The notes under the pieces: model-generated
Database searches by the model: none
Told to the model about the DNA's origin: nothing
What the model saw: only the letters and a program-made list of their open reading frames with translations
Position numbers and translations under genes: made by a program
Shown: positions 48,194 through 58,801 of the stretch, one piece after another
Layout of the letters: each line of letters opens with the position of its first letter
Position numbering within the stretch: position 1 is the first letter of the stretch
From: Pseudonocardiales bacterium
GTDB taxonomy: Bacteria > Actinomycetota > Actinomycetes > Mycobacteriales > Pseudonocardiaceae
Direction of reading: 5' to 3'
Length of the DNA stretch: 64,000 nt
NCBI GenBank assembly: GCA_019241525.1
Contig: JAFAWY010000058.1
Coordinates: forward strand, 81,607 to 145,606

Positions 48194-49098
48194 CAGCCGC
48201 GCTGGGCCAGCCGCTGCCCATCGGGCAGCTCCCCCAGATTGATCCCGACCATCGGTTCGCCCAATCCTCGGGACACCTTGGCCACCATCTCCGGGTCGTC
48301 ATGGAAGGTGGTCGCCTTGACGATCGCCTCCGCCCGCTTTGCCGGGTCACCTGATTTGAAGATGCCCGAGCCGACGAACACCCCCTGGGCGCCGAGCTGC
48401 ATCATCATCGCTGCATCGGCGGGCGTGGCGATCCCACCCGCGGTGAACAACACCACCGGCAAGGCGCCGGCCGCGGCCACTTCTCTCACCAGCTCCAGCG
48501 GAGCAGCCAGTTCCTTGGCCGCAGCCGACAATTCCTCGGAAGCCATGGTGGTCAGGGAACGGATCGCGGTGCGGATGGCGCGCATGTGCCGGGTGGCTTC
48601 GACGACATTGCCGGTCCCGGCTTCGCCCTTGGAGCGGATCATGGCGGCTCCTTCGGAGATCCGCCGCAACGCTTCACCGAGGTTGGTGGCTCCACAAACA
48701 AATGGAACCGTGAAAGCGAACTTGTCGATGTGATGAGCTTCGTCGGCCGGGGTCAGTACCTCGGACTCGTCGATGTAGTCAACACCGATCGCCTGGAGAA
48801 CTTGCGCCTCGACGAAGTGGCCGATTCGGGCCTTGGCCATTACCGGGATGGATACCGCCTCCATGATCGAAGCGATCATGTCCGGATCGCTCATCCGAGC
48901 AACGCCGCCCTGGGCGCGGATATCGGCGGGCACCCGCTCTAGTGCCATCACGGCGACCGCGCCCGCGTCCTCGGCGATACGAGCCTGTACCGGCGTGACG
49001 ACATCCATGATCACGCCACCTTTGAGCATCTCGGCCATGCCACGCTTCACCCGTGCGGTGCCAATCTGGCGTTCGATGCTGCTGTTATCGGCCTGCAC
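48190..49098 (-). CDS. pdxS: Pyridoxal 5'-phosphate synthase lyase subunit PdxS
   Basis: TIM-barrel PLP synthase of 302 residues from the GTG at 49098 (GAGGAG 10 nt upstream); the frame runs to 49551 without homology. Signatures: [87 protein letters not shown], and [16 protein letters not shown] with the catalytic lysines in conserved positions. It makes PLP from ribose 5-phosphate, glyceraldehyde 3-phosphate and ammonia from PdxT. Confidence 0.98.
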   Translation of the reverse strand: MQADNSSIERQIGTARVKRGMAEMLKGGVIMDVVTPVQARIAEDAGAVAVMALERVPADIRAQGGVARMSDPDMIASIMEAVSIPVMAKARIGHFVEAQVLQAIGVDYIDESEVLTPADEAHHIDKFAFTVPFVCGATNLGEALRRISEGAAMIRSKGEAGTGNVVEATRHMRAIRTAIRSLTTMASEELSAAAKELAAPLELVREVAAAGALPVVLFTAGGIATPADAAMMMQLGAQGVFVGSGIFKSGDPAKRAEAIVKATTFHDDPEMVAKVSRGLGEPMVGINLGELPDGQRLAQRGW

Positions 49099-49270
49099 CC
49101 TAAATTCGCTCCTCACAGCAGTGGCAGGAACCAGCCACGGGTTACCTCGCACCCGATCGTACGTCGGGCCCGGTGCCAGCGTCGCAGGATGATGCCGTCG
49201 GGGGGTTGCCTCGACCGGCACACCGGTGTGAGATCGACCACACGATCCGGACAGCTGAGGGTGGGAGTTC

Positions 49271-51397
49271 ATGGGCATCAAGGGCAGCGGCGACCGTGCC
49301 GATTCAGCCTTGGCGGCACAGGACCCGTCGGTGATCCGCAATGTGGCACTGATCGGGCCATCTGGCGCGGGCAAGACGACGTTGGTGGAGGCATTGCTGG
49401 CCGCCAACGGCGTGATCAGCCGCGCAGGCACGGTCGCGGACGGCACGACCGTATGCGACCACGACCCGGCCGCCGTACGCCAGCAACGGTCGGTGACTCT
49501 GGCCATCGCGCCGCTGCAGCACGCCGGCTTCAAGATCAACCTTGTGGACACCCCGGGCTACGCCGATTTTCTGGGTGAGCTGCGCGCCGGACTGCGGGCC
49601 GCGGATGCGGCCCTGTTCGTGATCTCCGCCGGAGAGGACGTCGATGCCTCCACTGTCGCGCTCTGGCAGGAATGCGCCACGGTCGGGACCCCCCGCGCGG
49701 TCGTGATCAGCAGGCTGGACAACCCACGCGCCGACCTGGACAGCGTCGTCGCTGCCTGCCGGTCGTCTTTCGGCGATGGTGTGCTGCCGCTTTATCTGCC
49801 GGTGCGCGACTCCTCCGGTGCGGTGACCGGTCTCGCTGGGCTGCTCTCCCAGCGGCTGTTCGATTACCGCAACGGCTACCCGCCGGCCGAAGGCGGGCTC
49901 GACAACACTGTCGACGCAGACGAGCTCGCCGTAGCGCGCAATGAGCTTATCGAGGGGATCATCGCTGAGAGCGAGGACGAGTCCTTGATGGAACGTTACC
50001 TCGAGGGCGAGGACATCGAGACTGACGTTCTGATCAACGATCTGGAAACTGCTGTCACCCGCGGCACTTTCTACCCGGTGATCCCAGCGTGCGCGCACAG
50101 CGGGGTGGGATTGGCGGAGATCCTTGAGGTGACCACTCGAGCTTTCCCCGCGCCGGTACAGCGCACCCCACCTCAGGCGACGCGTCCAGATGGTTCACCA
50201 CACCCTGCGGTGGCGGTGGATCCAGCCGCGCCGTTGGTTGCCGAAGTGGTCCGTACCACCGTGGATCCGTATCAGGGCCGGGTGTCGCTGGTCCGGGTGT
50301 TTTCGGGAACGTTGCAACCGGACCGTTCCGTGCATGTCTCGGGGCACGGGTTGGCTGAGCGGGGGCATGCCGACCATGACGTCGATGAGCGGGTGTCTCA
50401 CATCTACAGCCCACTGGGCGGCACCCTCAACGAAGTGCCGTACTGCATCGCCGGGGACCTCTGCGCAGTAACGAAGGTGTCGTCCGCCGAAACCGGCGAC
50501 ACCCTGTCTGCACCCAGCGATTCCCTCGTGGTGCAGCCCTGGACGATGCCGGAACCCCTGCTGCCGGTCGCGGTGGTGGGCCGCAGCCGCAGCGATGAGG
50601 ACGCGCTGGCCCGCGGGCTGGGCCGGTTGGTGGCCGCGGACCCCACCTTGCGGCTGGAACGCAATGCCGAGACCAAGCAGATGGTGTTATGGACCATGGG
50701 TGAGGCACACGCCGACGTCGTGCTGTCCCGGCTGCGCGCCGGAGGCGCCGAGGTGGACACCGAGCCAGTGGTCATTCCGCTGCGGCAGACCTTCGCTGGT
50801 CCCTCCAAGGGGCACGGCCGGCATGTCAAGCAGTCCGGCGGGCACGGGCAGTACGCGGTGTGCGACATCGAGGTGGAGCCACTGCCCCGGGGAACCGGAT
50901 TCGAGTTCATGGACAAGGTGGTCGGTGGGGCCATCCCCAACCAGTTCATCCCCAGCGTGGAGAAGGGCGTCCGAGCCCAGATGGAGCGCGGCCTGTCCAA
51001 TGACGGCTTTCCCCTCGTGGACCTGCGGGTGTCGGTTGTCGACGGCAAGGCGCACAGCGTCGACTCCTCCGATGCGGCGTTCCAGACCGCTGGATCGCTG
51101 GCGCTCAAGGATGCGGCGGAAAAGGGCAGCGTGATCACGCTCGAACCAATCGACGACGTAGAGGTGCGGATGCCCGAAGAACACCTGGGCACCGTGCTGG
51201 GCGACCTGTCTGGCCGACGGGGCCGAGTCCTGGGTACCGAGACCGACCAGGACGGCCGGATGCTGGTCCGCGCCGAGGTGCCCGCAGCCGAGTTGCTCCG
51301 CTACGCAGTCGACTTGCGTGGGTTGACCTCGGGGACCGCCGTGTTTACCCGGCATTTCTCGCGTTATGCCCCGGCGCCGTCCAGTTCGAGCCCGTAA
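49271..51397 (+). CDS. Elongation factor G-like protein EF-G2
   Basis: Translational-GTPase-type protein of 708 residues, the divergent actinobacterial EF-G paralogue (FusA2-like). P-loop [43 protein letters not shown], and SRLDNPRAD in place of the NKxD motif, as usual in this paralogue. Domains II-V follow, including the domain IV region [46 protein letters not shown]. tuberculosis FusA2 lies elsewhere, so this is a local insertion. Its 3' end overlaps the convergent LemA-like gene by 34 bp. The role is unclear; it lacks evidence of normal translocase function. Confidence 0.9.
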   Translation: MGIKGSGDRADSALAAQDPSVIRNVALIGPSGAGKTTLVEALLAANGVISRAGTVADGTTVCDHDPAAVRQQRSVTLAIAPLQHAGFKINLVDTPGYADFLGELRAGLRAADAALFVISAGEDVDASTVALWQECATVGTPRAVVISRLDNPRADLDSVVAACRSSFGDGVLPLYLPVRDSSGAVTGLAGLLSQRLFDYRNGYPPAEGGLDNTVDADELAVARNELIEGIIAESEDESLMERYLEGEDIETDVLINDLETAVTRGTFYPVIPACAHSGVGLAEILEVTTRAFPAPVQRTPPQATRPDGSPHPAVAVDPAAPLVAEVVRTTVDPYQGRVSLVRVFSGTLQPDRSVHVSGHGLAERGHADHDVDERVSHIYSPLGGTLNEVPYCIAGDLCAVTKVSSAETGDTLSAPSDSLVVQPWTMPEPLLPVAVVGRSRSDEDALARGLGRLVAADPTLRLERNAETKQMVLWTMGEAHADVVLSRLRAGGAEVDTEPVVIPLRQTFAGPSKGHGRHVKQSGGHGQYAVCDIEVEPLPRGTGFEFMDKVVGGAIPNQFIPSVEKGVRAQMERGLSNDGFPLVDLRVSVVDGKAHSVDSSDAAFQTAGSLALKDAAEKGSVITLEPIDDVEVRMPEEHLGTVLGDLSGRRGRVLGTETDQDGRMLVRAEVPAAELLRYAVDLRGLTSGTAVFTRHFSRYAPAPSSSSP

Positions 51398-51864
51398 GCC
51401 GGTAGCTCGGGTTCGACAATCTCGAAGTAGGTCGGCAGCGGCGCCGTGCCGGCCAGCCGCAGCCAGCGCACCATGCGGCGCGACCGCAACGCGAGGGTGT
51501 CGCGCACCGCATCGTTGTAGACCCGCCGGGCGATCACCACAGTCTGCTCCGCTTCAGCCAGCCGGTTGGCACGGGCGGGTTCGAGCCGGCAACGGTCCAG
51601 CACCGACAGCATCCGACCGAGTTCGTTTTCCACGTCTTCCCGGGCCATCGGCCCGGCCAACAACGCTGCGTGGGCGGTGCGGCGCAGCGCGCTGGGGCCG
51701 TCGAGCGCGCTGGCCACGACAGCGCGGCGGTACAGGGCCGCGTCGAGGGCAGCCCACGCTGCGTCGGTGCGTACATGCAGCCGGTCCAACCGGCTTGCGG
51801 CGCGCATGGCTCCCACCGCGGCACCGAGCAGCCCGGCAGTCACTGCAACCCAGGTAACGCGCAC
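51364..51864 (-). CDS. LemA-like membrane protein
   Basis: Protein of 166 residues with an N-terminal membrane helix (WVAVTAGLLGAAVGAM) followed by long helices. DRLHVRTDAAWAALDAALYRRAVVASAL, ENELGRMLSVLDR and AEQTVVIARRVYNDAVRDTLALRSRRMVRWLRLAGTAPLPTYFEI match the LemA core (ENEL..., YNDAV..., yFE). In M. tuberculosis a similar segment is part of Rv2609c, annotated as a NUDIX protein; no NUDIX box is present here. It precedes no downstream gene on its strand and follows pimA by 21 bp. Confidence 0.82.
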   Translation of the reverse strand: MRVTWVAVTAGLLGAAVGAMRAASRLDRLHVRTDAAWAALDAALYRRAVVASALDGPSALRRTAHAALLAGPMAREDVENELGRMLSVLDRCRLEPARANRLAEAEQTVVIARRVYNDAVRDTLALRSRRMVRWLRLAGTAPLPTYFEIVEPELPAYGLELDGAGA

Positions 51865-51885
51865 CGGGTGACCCTAGCCAGACCG

Positions 51886-53046
51886 CTAACGGGCGCGTGC
51901 GCCACCGGGTCCAGACTTCAACCGCCGGGGATCGGCGGCGACCGCGCTTTGGTAGACCTGCAGCACCCGCCGGGCCACCACCGGCCAATCCCACATGGCC
52001 ACCCGGCGGCGACCGGCCGCCGCCAGCGCCGAACGCCGCGCTGGATCGTCGAGCAGGCCACCGAGCGCCGCGGCTAGCGCCTCCGCTGATCCAGCCGGGA
52101 CCAGCACGCCCGCTTTCCCGTCGTCAAGCACCCGACTGAACGCGTCGAGGTCGCTGGCGACCACGGGCGTTCCAGCAGCCATCGCCTCAGTGAGCACGAT
52201 GCCGAAGCTCTCCCCCCCGAGCGCCGGCACGCAGAGCACGTCGACGCTGGCCAGCACCGCCGCCTTACCCTCATCGCTCAACGGACCCAGCACGTGGATC
52301 CGGGACGCGAGCGCCGGACCCGCAGCACGCAGCAGGGCCTGAGTATCTCCGTGGCCCACCACCAGCAGGCGCAGATCGGGTCGCGTGTGGATCATCACTC
52401 GGAGGGCTGCCAGGAGCACCGGCATTCCCTTGCGAGGCTCGTTGAAGCGTCCCACGAAGCCGACGGTCCCCCCACTGCGCGGATACCCGGCCAGCGGCCG
52501 CGCTCCGGACAGCCGCGACACGTCGACTCCGTTAGGAATCTCCACCGCGTCGCCACCGAGGTACTCGACATGCACCCGCCGGGCCAGCGGTGAGACCGCG
52601 ATCCGCGCGGTGATCTTCTCCATGGTGGGTTGCAACAGTCCTTGAGCTGCGGCCAGCGCCCGTGACCGGGTGGTCGCAAAGTGGAAAGTTGCGACGACCG
52701 GCAGTTCAGCCAGTGCCAGAGTGATCAATGACAGGCTCGGCGCCACTGGCTCGTGCAGGTGCAGCAGGTCGAAGTCGTGGTCGTGCATCCAGCGCCATGC
52801 ACGGTTAGCGGCGAGGGGGCCGAATATCAGGGGGACGACCGATCCGTTGTACGGCACCCGGACACCGCGCCCTGCTGGAGTGACGAACTCGGGCAGTACC
52901 TGTGCCGGATCATTGGCCGCGGCTGGGGCGAGTACCTCCACTTGATGGCCGAGGCTGCGCAGGCCACTGGCCAATCCGAGCACATGTGCCTGCACCCCGC
53001 CCGGCACGGCCAGGGAATACGGGCACACCATCCCGATCCGCAACAA
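51886..53046 (-). CDS. pimA: Phosphatidyl-myo-inositol mannosyltransferase PimA
   Basis: GT4, GT-B-fold glycosyltransferase of 386 residues that adds the first mannose from GDP-mannose to phosphatidylinositol on the inner membrane face. MRIGMVCPYSL-type opening (MLRIGMVCPYSLAVPGGVQAHVLGLA), HLHEPVAPSLSLITL, IPNGVDVSRL, VGFVGRFNEPRKGMPVLLAAL, and the donor-site GGESFGIVLTEAMAAGTPVVASDL are intact. Gene order thrS-HIT-pgsA-acyltransferase-pimA is the conserved PIM locus of mycolic-acid bacteria and relatives. Confidence 0.96.
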   Translation of the reverse strand: MLRIGMVCPYSLAVPGGVQAHVLGLASGLRSLGHQVEVLAPAAANDPAQVLPEFVTPAGRGVRVPYNGSVVPLIFGPLAANRAWRWMHDHDFDLLHLHEPVAPSLSLITLALAELPVVATFHFATTRSRALAAAQGLLQPTMEKITARIAVSPLARRVHVEYLGGDAVEIPNGVDVSRLSGARPLAGYPRSGGTVGFVGRFNEPRKGMPVLLAALRVMIHTRPDLRLLVVGHGDTQALLRAAGPALASRIHVLGPLSDEGKAAVLASVDVLCVPALGGESFGIVLTEAMAAGTPVVASDLDAFSRVLDDGKAGVLVPAGSAEALAAALGGLLDDPARRSALAAAGRRRVAMWDWPVVARRVLQVYQSAVAADPRRLKSGPGGARAR

Positions 53047-53054
53047 GATCCCGG

Positions 53055-53951
53055 CTATCCCGCCTCGCGAACAGACGTGACCGACATGTCGTCAAGCCAC
53101 AACGGCTGGAGCATGTGCCAGTCCTGCGGGTGCGCGGCGATATCGAGGGCGAAATAATCCGCCACCGTTTGGGTGGCCTGGCGCACCGCTGCCCGGTCCG
53201 GTACGGGCACCGGCGGGTGAATGCGGGCACCCCATCCCTTGGGGGTAAACCAGCAGCCGATCACCAGTAGGGTGGCTCCGGTAGCGGCAGCCAGCCGGGC
53301 CGGCCCCAGAGGCATCCGGGCAGCGCCGCCAAAAAACTCGACAACCGTCCCGGTGCCCGTGATGTCGCGATCGCCGAGCAGGCATACCACCCCGCCCGCA
53401 CGAAGCCGGCGTAGCAGCCGTGGGATCGGATTACCCGCTCCGGTCAGCGGGATGATGTCAAAACCCAGTGAAGCACGATACCGGACAAAGCGCTGGTAGA
53501 GCTCTTCGGGCGCGAGCCGCTCCACCACCGTGCTGAAAGATCCGTGCTGATGGACCCACCACAGTCCAGCCATATCCCAGTTACCGCTGTGGGGCAATAC
53601 CACCACCGCTCCACGGCCAGCGCTCACGGCATGGTGTAGATGCTCACGTCCTTGCACTCCACTATCGAACCGATCCACAACAGCGGCGTGGTCGGCCCAT
53701 GGCAGCAGGAACACCTCTTGCCAGTACCTGGCATAGGAGCGCAGCCCGTCACGGACCAGCGCGTCAAGTTCGGCAAGGCTGGCGTCCGGCACTACGCGGG
53801 TGAGATTCCGGCGCAACTGACTGATACCGGGACCGCCGCGATGGGCGGCCAGGTCAGCCGCAGCGCGAAACGCTCGAGTGGTCAGATCCCCTGGAGCGAA
53901 GCGCAGCAACCGCCATCCGGCGGCGTACCCCAGGTCGGCGAGCCTGCTCAC
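53055..53951 (-). CDS. Phosphatidylinositol mannoside acyltransferase
   Basis: Peripheral membrane acyltransferase of 298 residues of the lauroyl/myristoyl acyltransferase superfamily, counterpart of Rv2611c (PatA), which acylates the 6-position of the mannose on PIM1/PIM2. The catalytic HX4D motif is PHSGNWDMAGLWW; further conserved parts are LLRRLRAGGVVCLLGDRDITGTG and VEFFGGAARMPLGPARLA. It sits between pgsA (6 bp) and pimA (8 bp) in one operon. Confidence 0.94.
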   Translation of the reverse strand: MSRLADLGYAAGWRLLRFAPGDLTTRAFRAAADLAAHRGGPGISQLRRNLTRVVPDASLAELDALVRDGLRSYARYWQEVFLLPWADHAAVVDRFDSGVQGREHLHHAVSAGRGAVVVLPHSGNWDMAGLWWVHQHGSFSTVVERLAPEELYQRFVRYRASLGFDIIPLTGAGNPIPRLLRRLRAGGVVCLLGDRDITGTGTVVEFFGGAARMPLGPARLAAATGATLLVIGCWFTPKGWGARIHPPVPVPDRAAVRQATQTVADYFALDIAAHPQDWHMLQPLWLDDMSVTSVREAG

Positions 53952-53957
53952 GTGTTC

Positions 53958-54572
53958 CTACCTGAGCTCGCGCTGCCAGGCGCTACGCCGTACGGCCAGC
54001 AGCCGCTGGAATACCGTCACGATCTGTAAGCCGGCGAGCAACCACAGGGCGACATCAAGCGCGAAGGGAACTCCAAGACCGGCCAACCCGGCGCCGAGCA
54101 AGGTGATGATGTAGCGCTCGGCGCGCTCAACCATCCCGCCGTCCGCACGCAGCCCGCTGGCTTCCGCACGCGCCTTGATGTAGGAGATGACCTGGGCACT
54201 GACCAGGCACACCAATGTCGCCGAGGCGAGCAGCCGATTGTTGGCCACCACGAAGCACCACCAGGCCAGCCCGGCGAACAACGCGCCATCAGCAATCCGG
54301 TCACACGTGGCGTCAAGCACGGTTCCCCAGGGGCTACCCGATCCACCAGCCCTGGCGACTGCGCCGTCAAGCACGTCGAGCAACACGAACACAGTGATGG
54401 CGATGGTGCCGGTCACCAGGTAACCGAGAGGGAAAAACCACAGTGCAGCGGCCACCGTCCCGACCGTGCCGATGATTGTGATGGTGTCCGCCCGGACACC
54501 CGCCTGGACCAGGCGGGCACCCACCGGCTCCAGGAACCGGGATACCGATGGGCGAGCAAAGATGTTGAGCAT
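53958..54572 (-). CDS. pgsA: Phosphatidylinositol phosphate synthase PgsA
   Basis: CDP-alcohol phosphatidyltransferase of 204 residues with six helices. The signature D-(x)2-DG-(x)2-AR-(x)8-G-(x)3-D-(x)3-D is complete in LDVLDGAVARAGGSGSPWGTVLDATCDR. It makes phosphatidylinositol phosphate from CDP-diacylglycerol and inositol 1-phosphate, feeding PimA. The ATG at 54572 (MLNIFARPSVSRFLEPVG) was chosen by family N-terminus; the longer frame overlaps the HIT gene. Confidence 0.94.
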   Translation of the reverse strand: MLNIFARPSVSRFLEPVGARLVQAGVRADTITIIGTVGTVAAALWFFPLGYLVTGTIAITVFVLLDVLDGAVARAGGSGSPWGTVLDATCDRIADGALFAGLAWWCFVVANNRLLASATLVCLVSAQVISYIKARAEASGLRADGGMVERAERYIITLLGAGLAGLGVPFALDVALWLLAGLQIVTVFQRLLAVRRSAWQRELR

Positions 54573-54603
54573 CGCGACGACCGCTACCGGGATGCAAGCG
54601 GGG

Positions 54604-55140
54604 TCAGGAGAGTTGTTTCCATGCCTCCACCAGGAGCGTATGAGTCTCAGCGAGCAGCTGGGGCAGTACCTTGGTACCGCCCACAACCGGCATGAAGTTC
54701 GCATCGCCGCCCCACCGGGGAACCACATGCTGGTGCAGATGTGCCGCGATACCGGCCCCGGCGACAGAACCCTGATTGATCCCGATGTTAAAGCCATGCG
54801 GGGCGGCGGCACGCCGAGCGGCGAGCATGGCCTGCTGGGTGAAGGTGGCCAGTTCGGTGGTCTCCTCGATGGTCAGGTCCGGGTAATCGGCGACGTGCCG
54901 GTACGGCACCACCATCAGGTGGCCAGGGTTGTAGGGATAGAGGTTGAGCACCGCGTAGACCGTGGCACCACGGGCGATCACCAGGCCCTCGACGTCATCC
55001 ATGGTAATTATCTGGCAAAAGGGGCACTCGCCAGCAGTGGCCTCCGGTCCGGCCTTTCCTTCCTGCTTGATATACGCCATCCGATGGGGCGTCCACAGGC
55101 GCTGCCACGCGTCCGGCGCCCCGACCCCACCCTGGGTCAC
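54604..55140 (-). CDS. HIT family protein, probable diadenosine tetraphosphate phosphorylase
   Basis: Histidine-triad nucleotide hydrolase/transferase of 178 residues, counterpart of Rv2613c, an AP4A phosphorylase. [12 protein letters not shown] near the N-terminus, [27 protein letters not shown], and the catalytic triad [16 protein letters not shown] are all family marks. CPFC at residue 39 could add a zinc site with downstream His. It overlaps thrS by 4 bp. Confidence 0.94.
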   Translation of the reverse strand: MTQGGVGAPDAWQRLWTPHRMAYIKQEGKAGPEATAGECPFCQIITMDDVEGLVIARGATVYAVLNLYPYNPGHLMVVPYRHVADYPDLTIEETTELATFTQQAMLAARRAAAPHGFNIGINQGSVAGAGIAAHLHQHVVPRWGGDANFMPVVGGTKVLPQLLAETHTLLVEAWKQLS

Positions 55141-57209
55141 GACTCTCCTATCGGCAGCTCCGCTGCGCTGGGCGAGCGGTTCTCCCGCCGAGCCACCCAG
55201 CCGGTAATGGCGCTGACCGCATCTTCAACTGCTACGCCGTTGACCTGGCTGCCATCACGAAATCGGAAAGAAACTGCGCCAGCCTCAACGTCTTTATTGC
55301 CAGCGAGTAGGAGGAAGGGCACCTTCTGTGTGGTATGGGTCCGGATCTTCTTTTGCATCCGTTCATCCGAGGTATCCACCTCGACGCGGATTCCGCGTGC
55401 CCGCAGCGCCTTGGCGACCTGTTGTAAATGCTCGATGTGCTCGTCAGCAATCGGGATCCCGACCACCTGCACCGGCGCCAACCAGGCTGGGAACGCGCCC
55501 GCATAGTGCTCGGTGAGGATGCCGAAAAACCGTTCGATCGATCCGAACAATGCCCGGTGGATCATGTACGGACGCTGCCGGGAACCGTCGGATGCGGTGT
55601 ATTCCAGCTCGAAGAGCTCTGGTTCTTGGAGGTCAACTTGGATAGTGGATAGCTGCCAGGTACGTCCCAGCGCATCCTTGGCCTGCACAGAAATCTTGGG
55701 CGCGTAAAAGGCGGCCCCGCCAGGGTCAAGGACCAGCTCCAGCCCGCTAGCCTCGGCAGCTTGGCGCAGCGCGTCGGTCGCCTGCTCCCACTGCTCGTCG
55801 CTGCCGACATATTTTTCGTCGTTTCGGGTGGACAGCTCCAAGTAGAAATCGTCTAACCCAAAGTCGCGAAGCAGGTCGAGCACAAAAGTCAGCAGCGAAC
55901 GGATCTCACCCTGCAGCTGATCAGGAGTGCAATAAATGTGCGCATCGTCCTGGGTGAAGCCACGCGCCCGGGTCAGGCCGTGGACCACGCCCGATTTTTC
56001 GTACCGGTAAACCGACCCAAATTCGAATAGCCGCAGGGGCAGTTCACGGTAGGAACGCCCCCGCGAGCGGTAGATGAGGTTGTGGAACGGGCAGTTCATC
56101 GGTTTGAGGTAGTAGTCCTGCCCCGGCTTGCGCACTGTGCCGTCCTGCGCAAGCTCCTCGTCGAGATGCATCGGGGGAAACATGGAGTCGGCATACCAGT
56201 CCAGGTGCCCGGACATCTCGAACAGCTGCGCCTTGGTGATGTGCGGCGAATTGACGAACTCATAGCCCGCCTCCTCGTGCCGGCGGCGGGAGTAGTCCTC
56301 CATGACCCGCCGCACGGTGCCACCGCGCGGATGGAACACCGGCAGTCCAGACCCGATCTCATCAGGAAAGCTGAACAGGTCCAGCTCCGCGCCAAGCCTG
56401 CGGTGGTCGCGCCGCTGCGCATCGGCGAGCAACTCCAGGTGCCGCTCCAGCGCCTCGGTTGATTCCCACGCGGTGCCGTAGATCCGCTGCAGCTGCGAGT
56501 TCTGCTCGTTGCCTCGCCAGTAGGCCGCTGCGGTGCGCATCAGCCGGAACGCCGGGATGTGCCGGGTGGTCGGCACGTGCGGACCCCGGCACAGGTCGCT
56601 CCAGATGATGTCACCGGTGTGCGGGTGCACGTTGTCGTACATCGTCAGCTCGCCTGCGCCGACTTCCATGACCTCATCCGGGTTGAGGCCAGCGTTCGAG
56701 CCGGGCCCCTTGATATCGATCAGTTCCAGCTTGTACGGCTCGTCAGCCAGTTCGCGTTTGGCCTCGCTCACCGAACCCAGTACCCGGCGCGAGAACCGTT
56801 GGCCAGACTTGATGATCTTGCGCATGGCTTTCTCGAGGTCCGCGAGGTCCTCGGGAGTAAAAGGCCGTTCGACGTCGAAGTCGTAGTAGAAACCGTCGGT
56901 CACTGGCGGCCCAATGCCTAGCTTGGTACCGGGAAAGTGTTGCTGCACGGCCTGGGCGAGCACGTGCGCACAGGAGTGCCGGATGACGCTTCGCCCGTCG
57001 GGGCTATTGGCTGCGACGGCTTCGACCTCAGTATCCCGGTCAGGCACCCAGGACAGGTCACGCAGCACTCCTTGTGCGTCTCGAGCGACCACCACCGCGG
57101 CTGGTCCGCTGGTTGGCACTCCCCCTTCGCGTAACGCCGCGCCAGCGGTGGTCCCGGCCGGCACCCTCACGCGCAGGGCGGGCTGGACCGGCGAGGACGG
57201 CGCGACCAC
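55137..57209 (-). CDS. thrS: Threonyl-tRNA synthetase
   Basis: Class II synthetase of 690 residues. N-terminal TGS-like domain, editing domain with [35 protein letters not shown] and the zinc-type [12 protein letters not shown], catalytic core with [59 protein letters not shown], and the C-terminal anticodon-binding domain. No T-box leader motif is seen in the 248 bp upstream. Confidence 0.98.
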   Translation of the reverse strand: MVAPSSPVQPALRVRVPAGTTAGAALREGGVPTSGPAAVVVARDAQGVLRDLSWVPDRDTEVEAVAANSPDGRSVIRHSCAHVLAQAVQQHFPGTKLGIGPPVTDGFYYDFDVERPFTPEDLADLEKAMRKIIKSGQRFSRRVLGSVSEAKRELADEPYKLELIDIKGPGSNAGLNPDEVMEVGAGELTMYDNVHPHTGDIIWSDLCRGPHVPTTRHIPAFRLMRTAAAYWRGNEQNSQLQRIYGTAWESTEALERHLELLADAQRRDHRRLGAELDLFSFPDEIGSGLPVFHPRGGTVRRVMEDYSRRRHEEAGYEFVNSPHITKAQLFEMSGHLDWYADSMFPPMHLDEELAQDGTVRKPGQDYYLKPMNCPFHNLIYRSRGRSYRELPLRLFEFGSVYRYEKSGVVHGLTRARGFTQDDAHIYCTPDQLQGEIRSLLTFVLDLLRDFGLDDFYLELSTRNDEKYVGSDEQWEQATDALRQAAEASGLELVLDPGGAAFYAPKISVQAKDALGRTWQLSTIQVDLQEPELFELEYTASDGSRQRPYMIHRALFGSIERFFGILTEHYAGAFPAWLAPVQVVGIPIADEHIEHLQQVAKALRARGIRVEVDTSDERMQKKIRTHTTQKVPFLLLAGNKDVEAGAVSFRFRDGSQVNGVAVEDAVSAITGWVARRENRSPSAAELPIGES

Positions 57210-57457
57210 GAGAACTCCTTGTGGTTAAGGCGATGGGGATTGAGGTTGTCGACGCTGCCGATGCTATCCGGACAGCTGACCTGCCAGGTGATTACCCCCG
57301 CCGCCAGCAGTGCGCACGGACTCCAGTGCGCGATTTACCCATCGGTTTAGGTGACATACAGGTGGGTATGCCGTCGTGGGGCCGGCGGTGAGGCCGACAC
57401 CGCTTACCCACGGCGAGCACCACGCTCGCGGCACCGGAGCCGGAAAGTCGACAGGAC

Positions 57458-57688
57458 ATGCTGGTCATACAAAGCACCAACCGCCAAGTGGCTGTCTCGG
57501 CGAAGTCCGCTGCGCCGAGACTAGCGCAGGCGAAGATCCGTTCTGATCAGCTCAACACCAGCGAGCGAGATGTCATCGCCGATCTGTTCGCGGTGCTTGA
57601 GACGCTGGTCGTACGCAACGAACTTCCCGCCGAAGCCCAAGGGATCTATGACCAGGCAGTGCTGATGTTGGCACGCCGCTGGGATTGA
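57458..57688 (+). CDS. Hypothetical small protein
   Basis: Unrecognised protein of 76 residues, divergent from thrS. The C-terminal half looks helical (LNTSERDVIADLFAVLETLVVRNELPAEAQGIYDQAVLMLARRWD). AGGA is close to the ATG (3 nt), a tight spacing. It ends 20 bp before the convergent gene. It could be a real small protein or a chance frame. Confidence 0.5.
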   Translation: MLVIQSTNRQVAVSAKSAAPRLAQAKIRSDQLNTSERDVIADLFAVLETLVVRNELPAEAQGIYDQAVLMLARRWD

Positions 57689-57708
57689 CCGAACAACGGC
57701 TCCAGGCG

Positions 57709-58614
57709 TCAGCCAAGGGGCAGCAATGAGTTCAGCATGGCCATCGCCGGTTGGGTAACTGGTTGAATGGGTGCCTGTTGGGTGACCGCGTGAGTGAGCG
57801 GTTGCTTGGTGACCGGATCAAGGACCGGATTAACGGGGTTGTCCAGCGGCGCCACAACTTTATCCAGCGTCTGCACAGGGCCCTGCGGAGCATCATTTAC
57901 TGGCTTATCGCGCCGGTGAGCAACCTGCTCGTTGCGTGCCGGAGCAAATTGGTTGTCTGCGCGCTGTGGACTAGGTTTCGCTGGCCTCAAGACACCGCCC
58001 ACCGGCGCAACCTCGCCTACTCCCCTGGTGGCAGGGTCCAGTACCGGACTGATCGGTGCGACCGGGGCAGCCGGGGCGCGACCAGCGCCTGACGGACCGG
58101 GCTGCCCGAGTTGCGGTGCGGTATGCGGATGCTGAGTCGCTTCGGCGGGCATGTCTACAGATACCGGAGCGTTGCGACGAACCTGCCCGCTCCGGGGGGC
58201 GACCACGGAGCTCTGCACCGCGACCGCTTGGGCTCTGACTGGCTCCGGGGACGCAGGAGCCGGCTCGCTGGCCATGCCTGACTCAAATTCTCCCGGAGTA
58301 TCAGCAGTAGCTTCCGGCTCGGCCGGGAGGGGGTTGAGCAGTGGGGCGCTGTCGGTGGCGAGCGAACCATCGCCAGCATGCGTCGCACCGACAAACACCG
58401 AGCCACAAGCGAGAAGGGTCCCCGCGGCCAGACCACAGGCACGGCCTACGAGGATCGCCCGGCCACCGACGGTCCGACCGATCGGTGCGCTGCCGGTTAC
58501 CGAGACTGGCGTCGCCTCGCCGTCCGTAACGCCAGGTCGGCCACCGCCGAGCCAGGCGATTAAAGCAGTGGCGGAGGGCCCAGAGCCCGACTTCCTACGA
58601 CGCCGCGCCGTCAT
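57709..58614 (-). CDS. Hypothetical membrane-anchored Pro/Ala-rich protein
   Basis: Unrecognised protein of 301 residues. Basic N-terminus (MTARRRRKSG), one membrane helix near residues 52-80 (AILVGRACGLAAGTLLACGSVFVGATHA), then a low-complexity Pro/Ala/Val/Gln-rich region to the C-terminus with repeated short motifs such as PVLDP, PVTK/PVTQ and QPVTQPAM. Topology suggests an exported, cell-wall-spanning domain. Its promoter shares the region that holds the candidate iron boxes. Confidence 0.65.
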   Translation of the reverse strand: MTARRRRKSGSGPSATALIAWLGGGRPGVTDGEATPVSVTGSAPIGRTVGGRAILVGRACGLAAGTLLACGSVFVGATHAGDGSLATDSAPLLNPLPAEPEATADTPGEFESGMASEPAPASPEPVRAQAVAVQSSVVAPRSGQVRRNAPVSVDMPAEATQHPHTAPQLGQPGPSGAGRAPAAPVAPISPVLDPATRGVGEVAPVGGVLRPAKPSPQRADNQFAPARNEQVAHRRDKPVNDAPQGPVQTLDKVVAPLDNPVNPVLDPVTKQPLTHAVTQQAPIQPVTQPAMAMLNSLLPLG

Positions 58615-58801
58615 CGTGCGTCACCACGGATCTCCTCACGGTAGCGGGACTGGGGAAGAATACAGGCTTTCGGGGGCATGCCTAGACCCATCACTCCTCC
58701 GGCGCAGCATCGCTGCAGCACCGCGCCAGCGTCCGTGCGCGCCCTCGCCGTCACCGCAATGCGTGCTCGGTCGATTACGTGTATCAATCTTGTTTCTTTG
58801 T

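Noticed and set aside
49099..49551. N-terminal extension of pdxS
   Set aside because: The extra 151 residues overlap the divergent EF-G2 gene and have no PdxS homology; the GTG at 49098 gives the normal length.
57361..57415. Inverted repeat upstream of thrS (GTGGGTA ... TACCCAC) as a T-box leader
   Set aside because: No T-box sequence (GGGTGGNACCGCG-like) or specifier-stem layout could be found; the hairpin is too generic.
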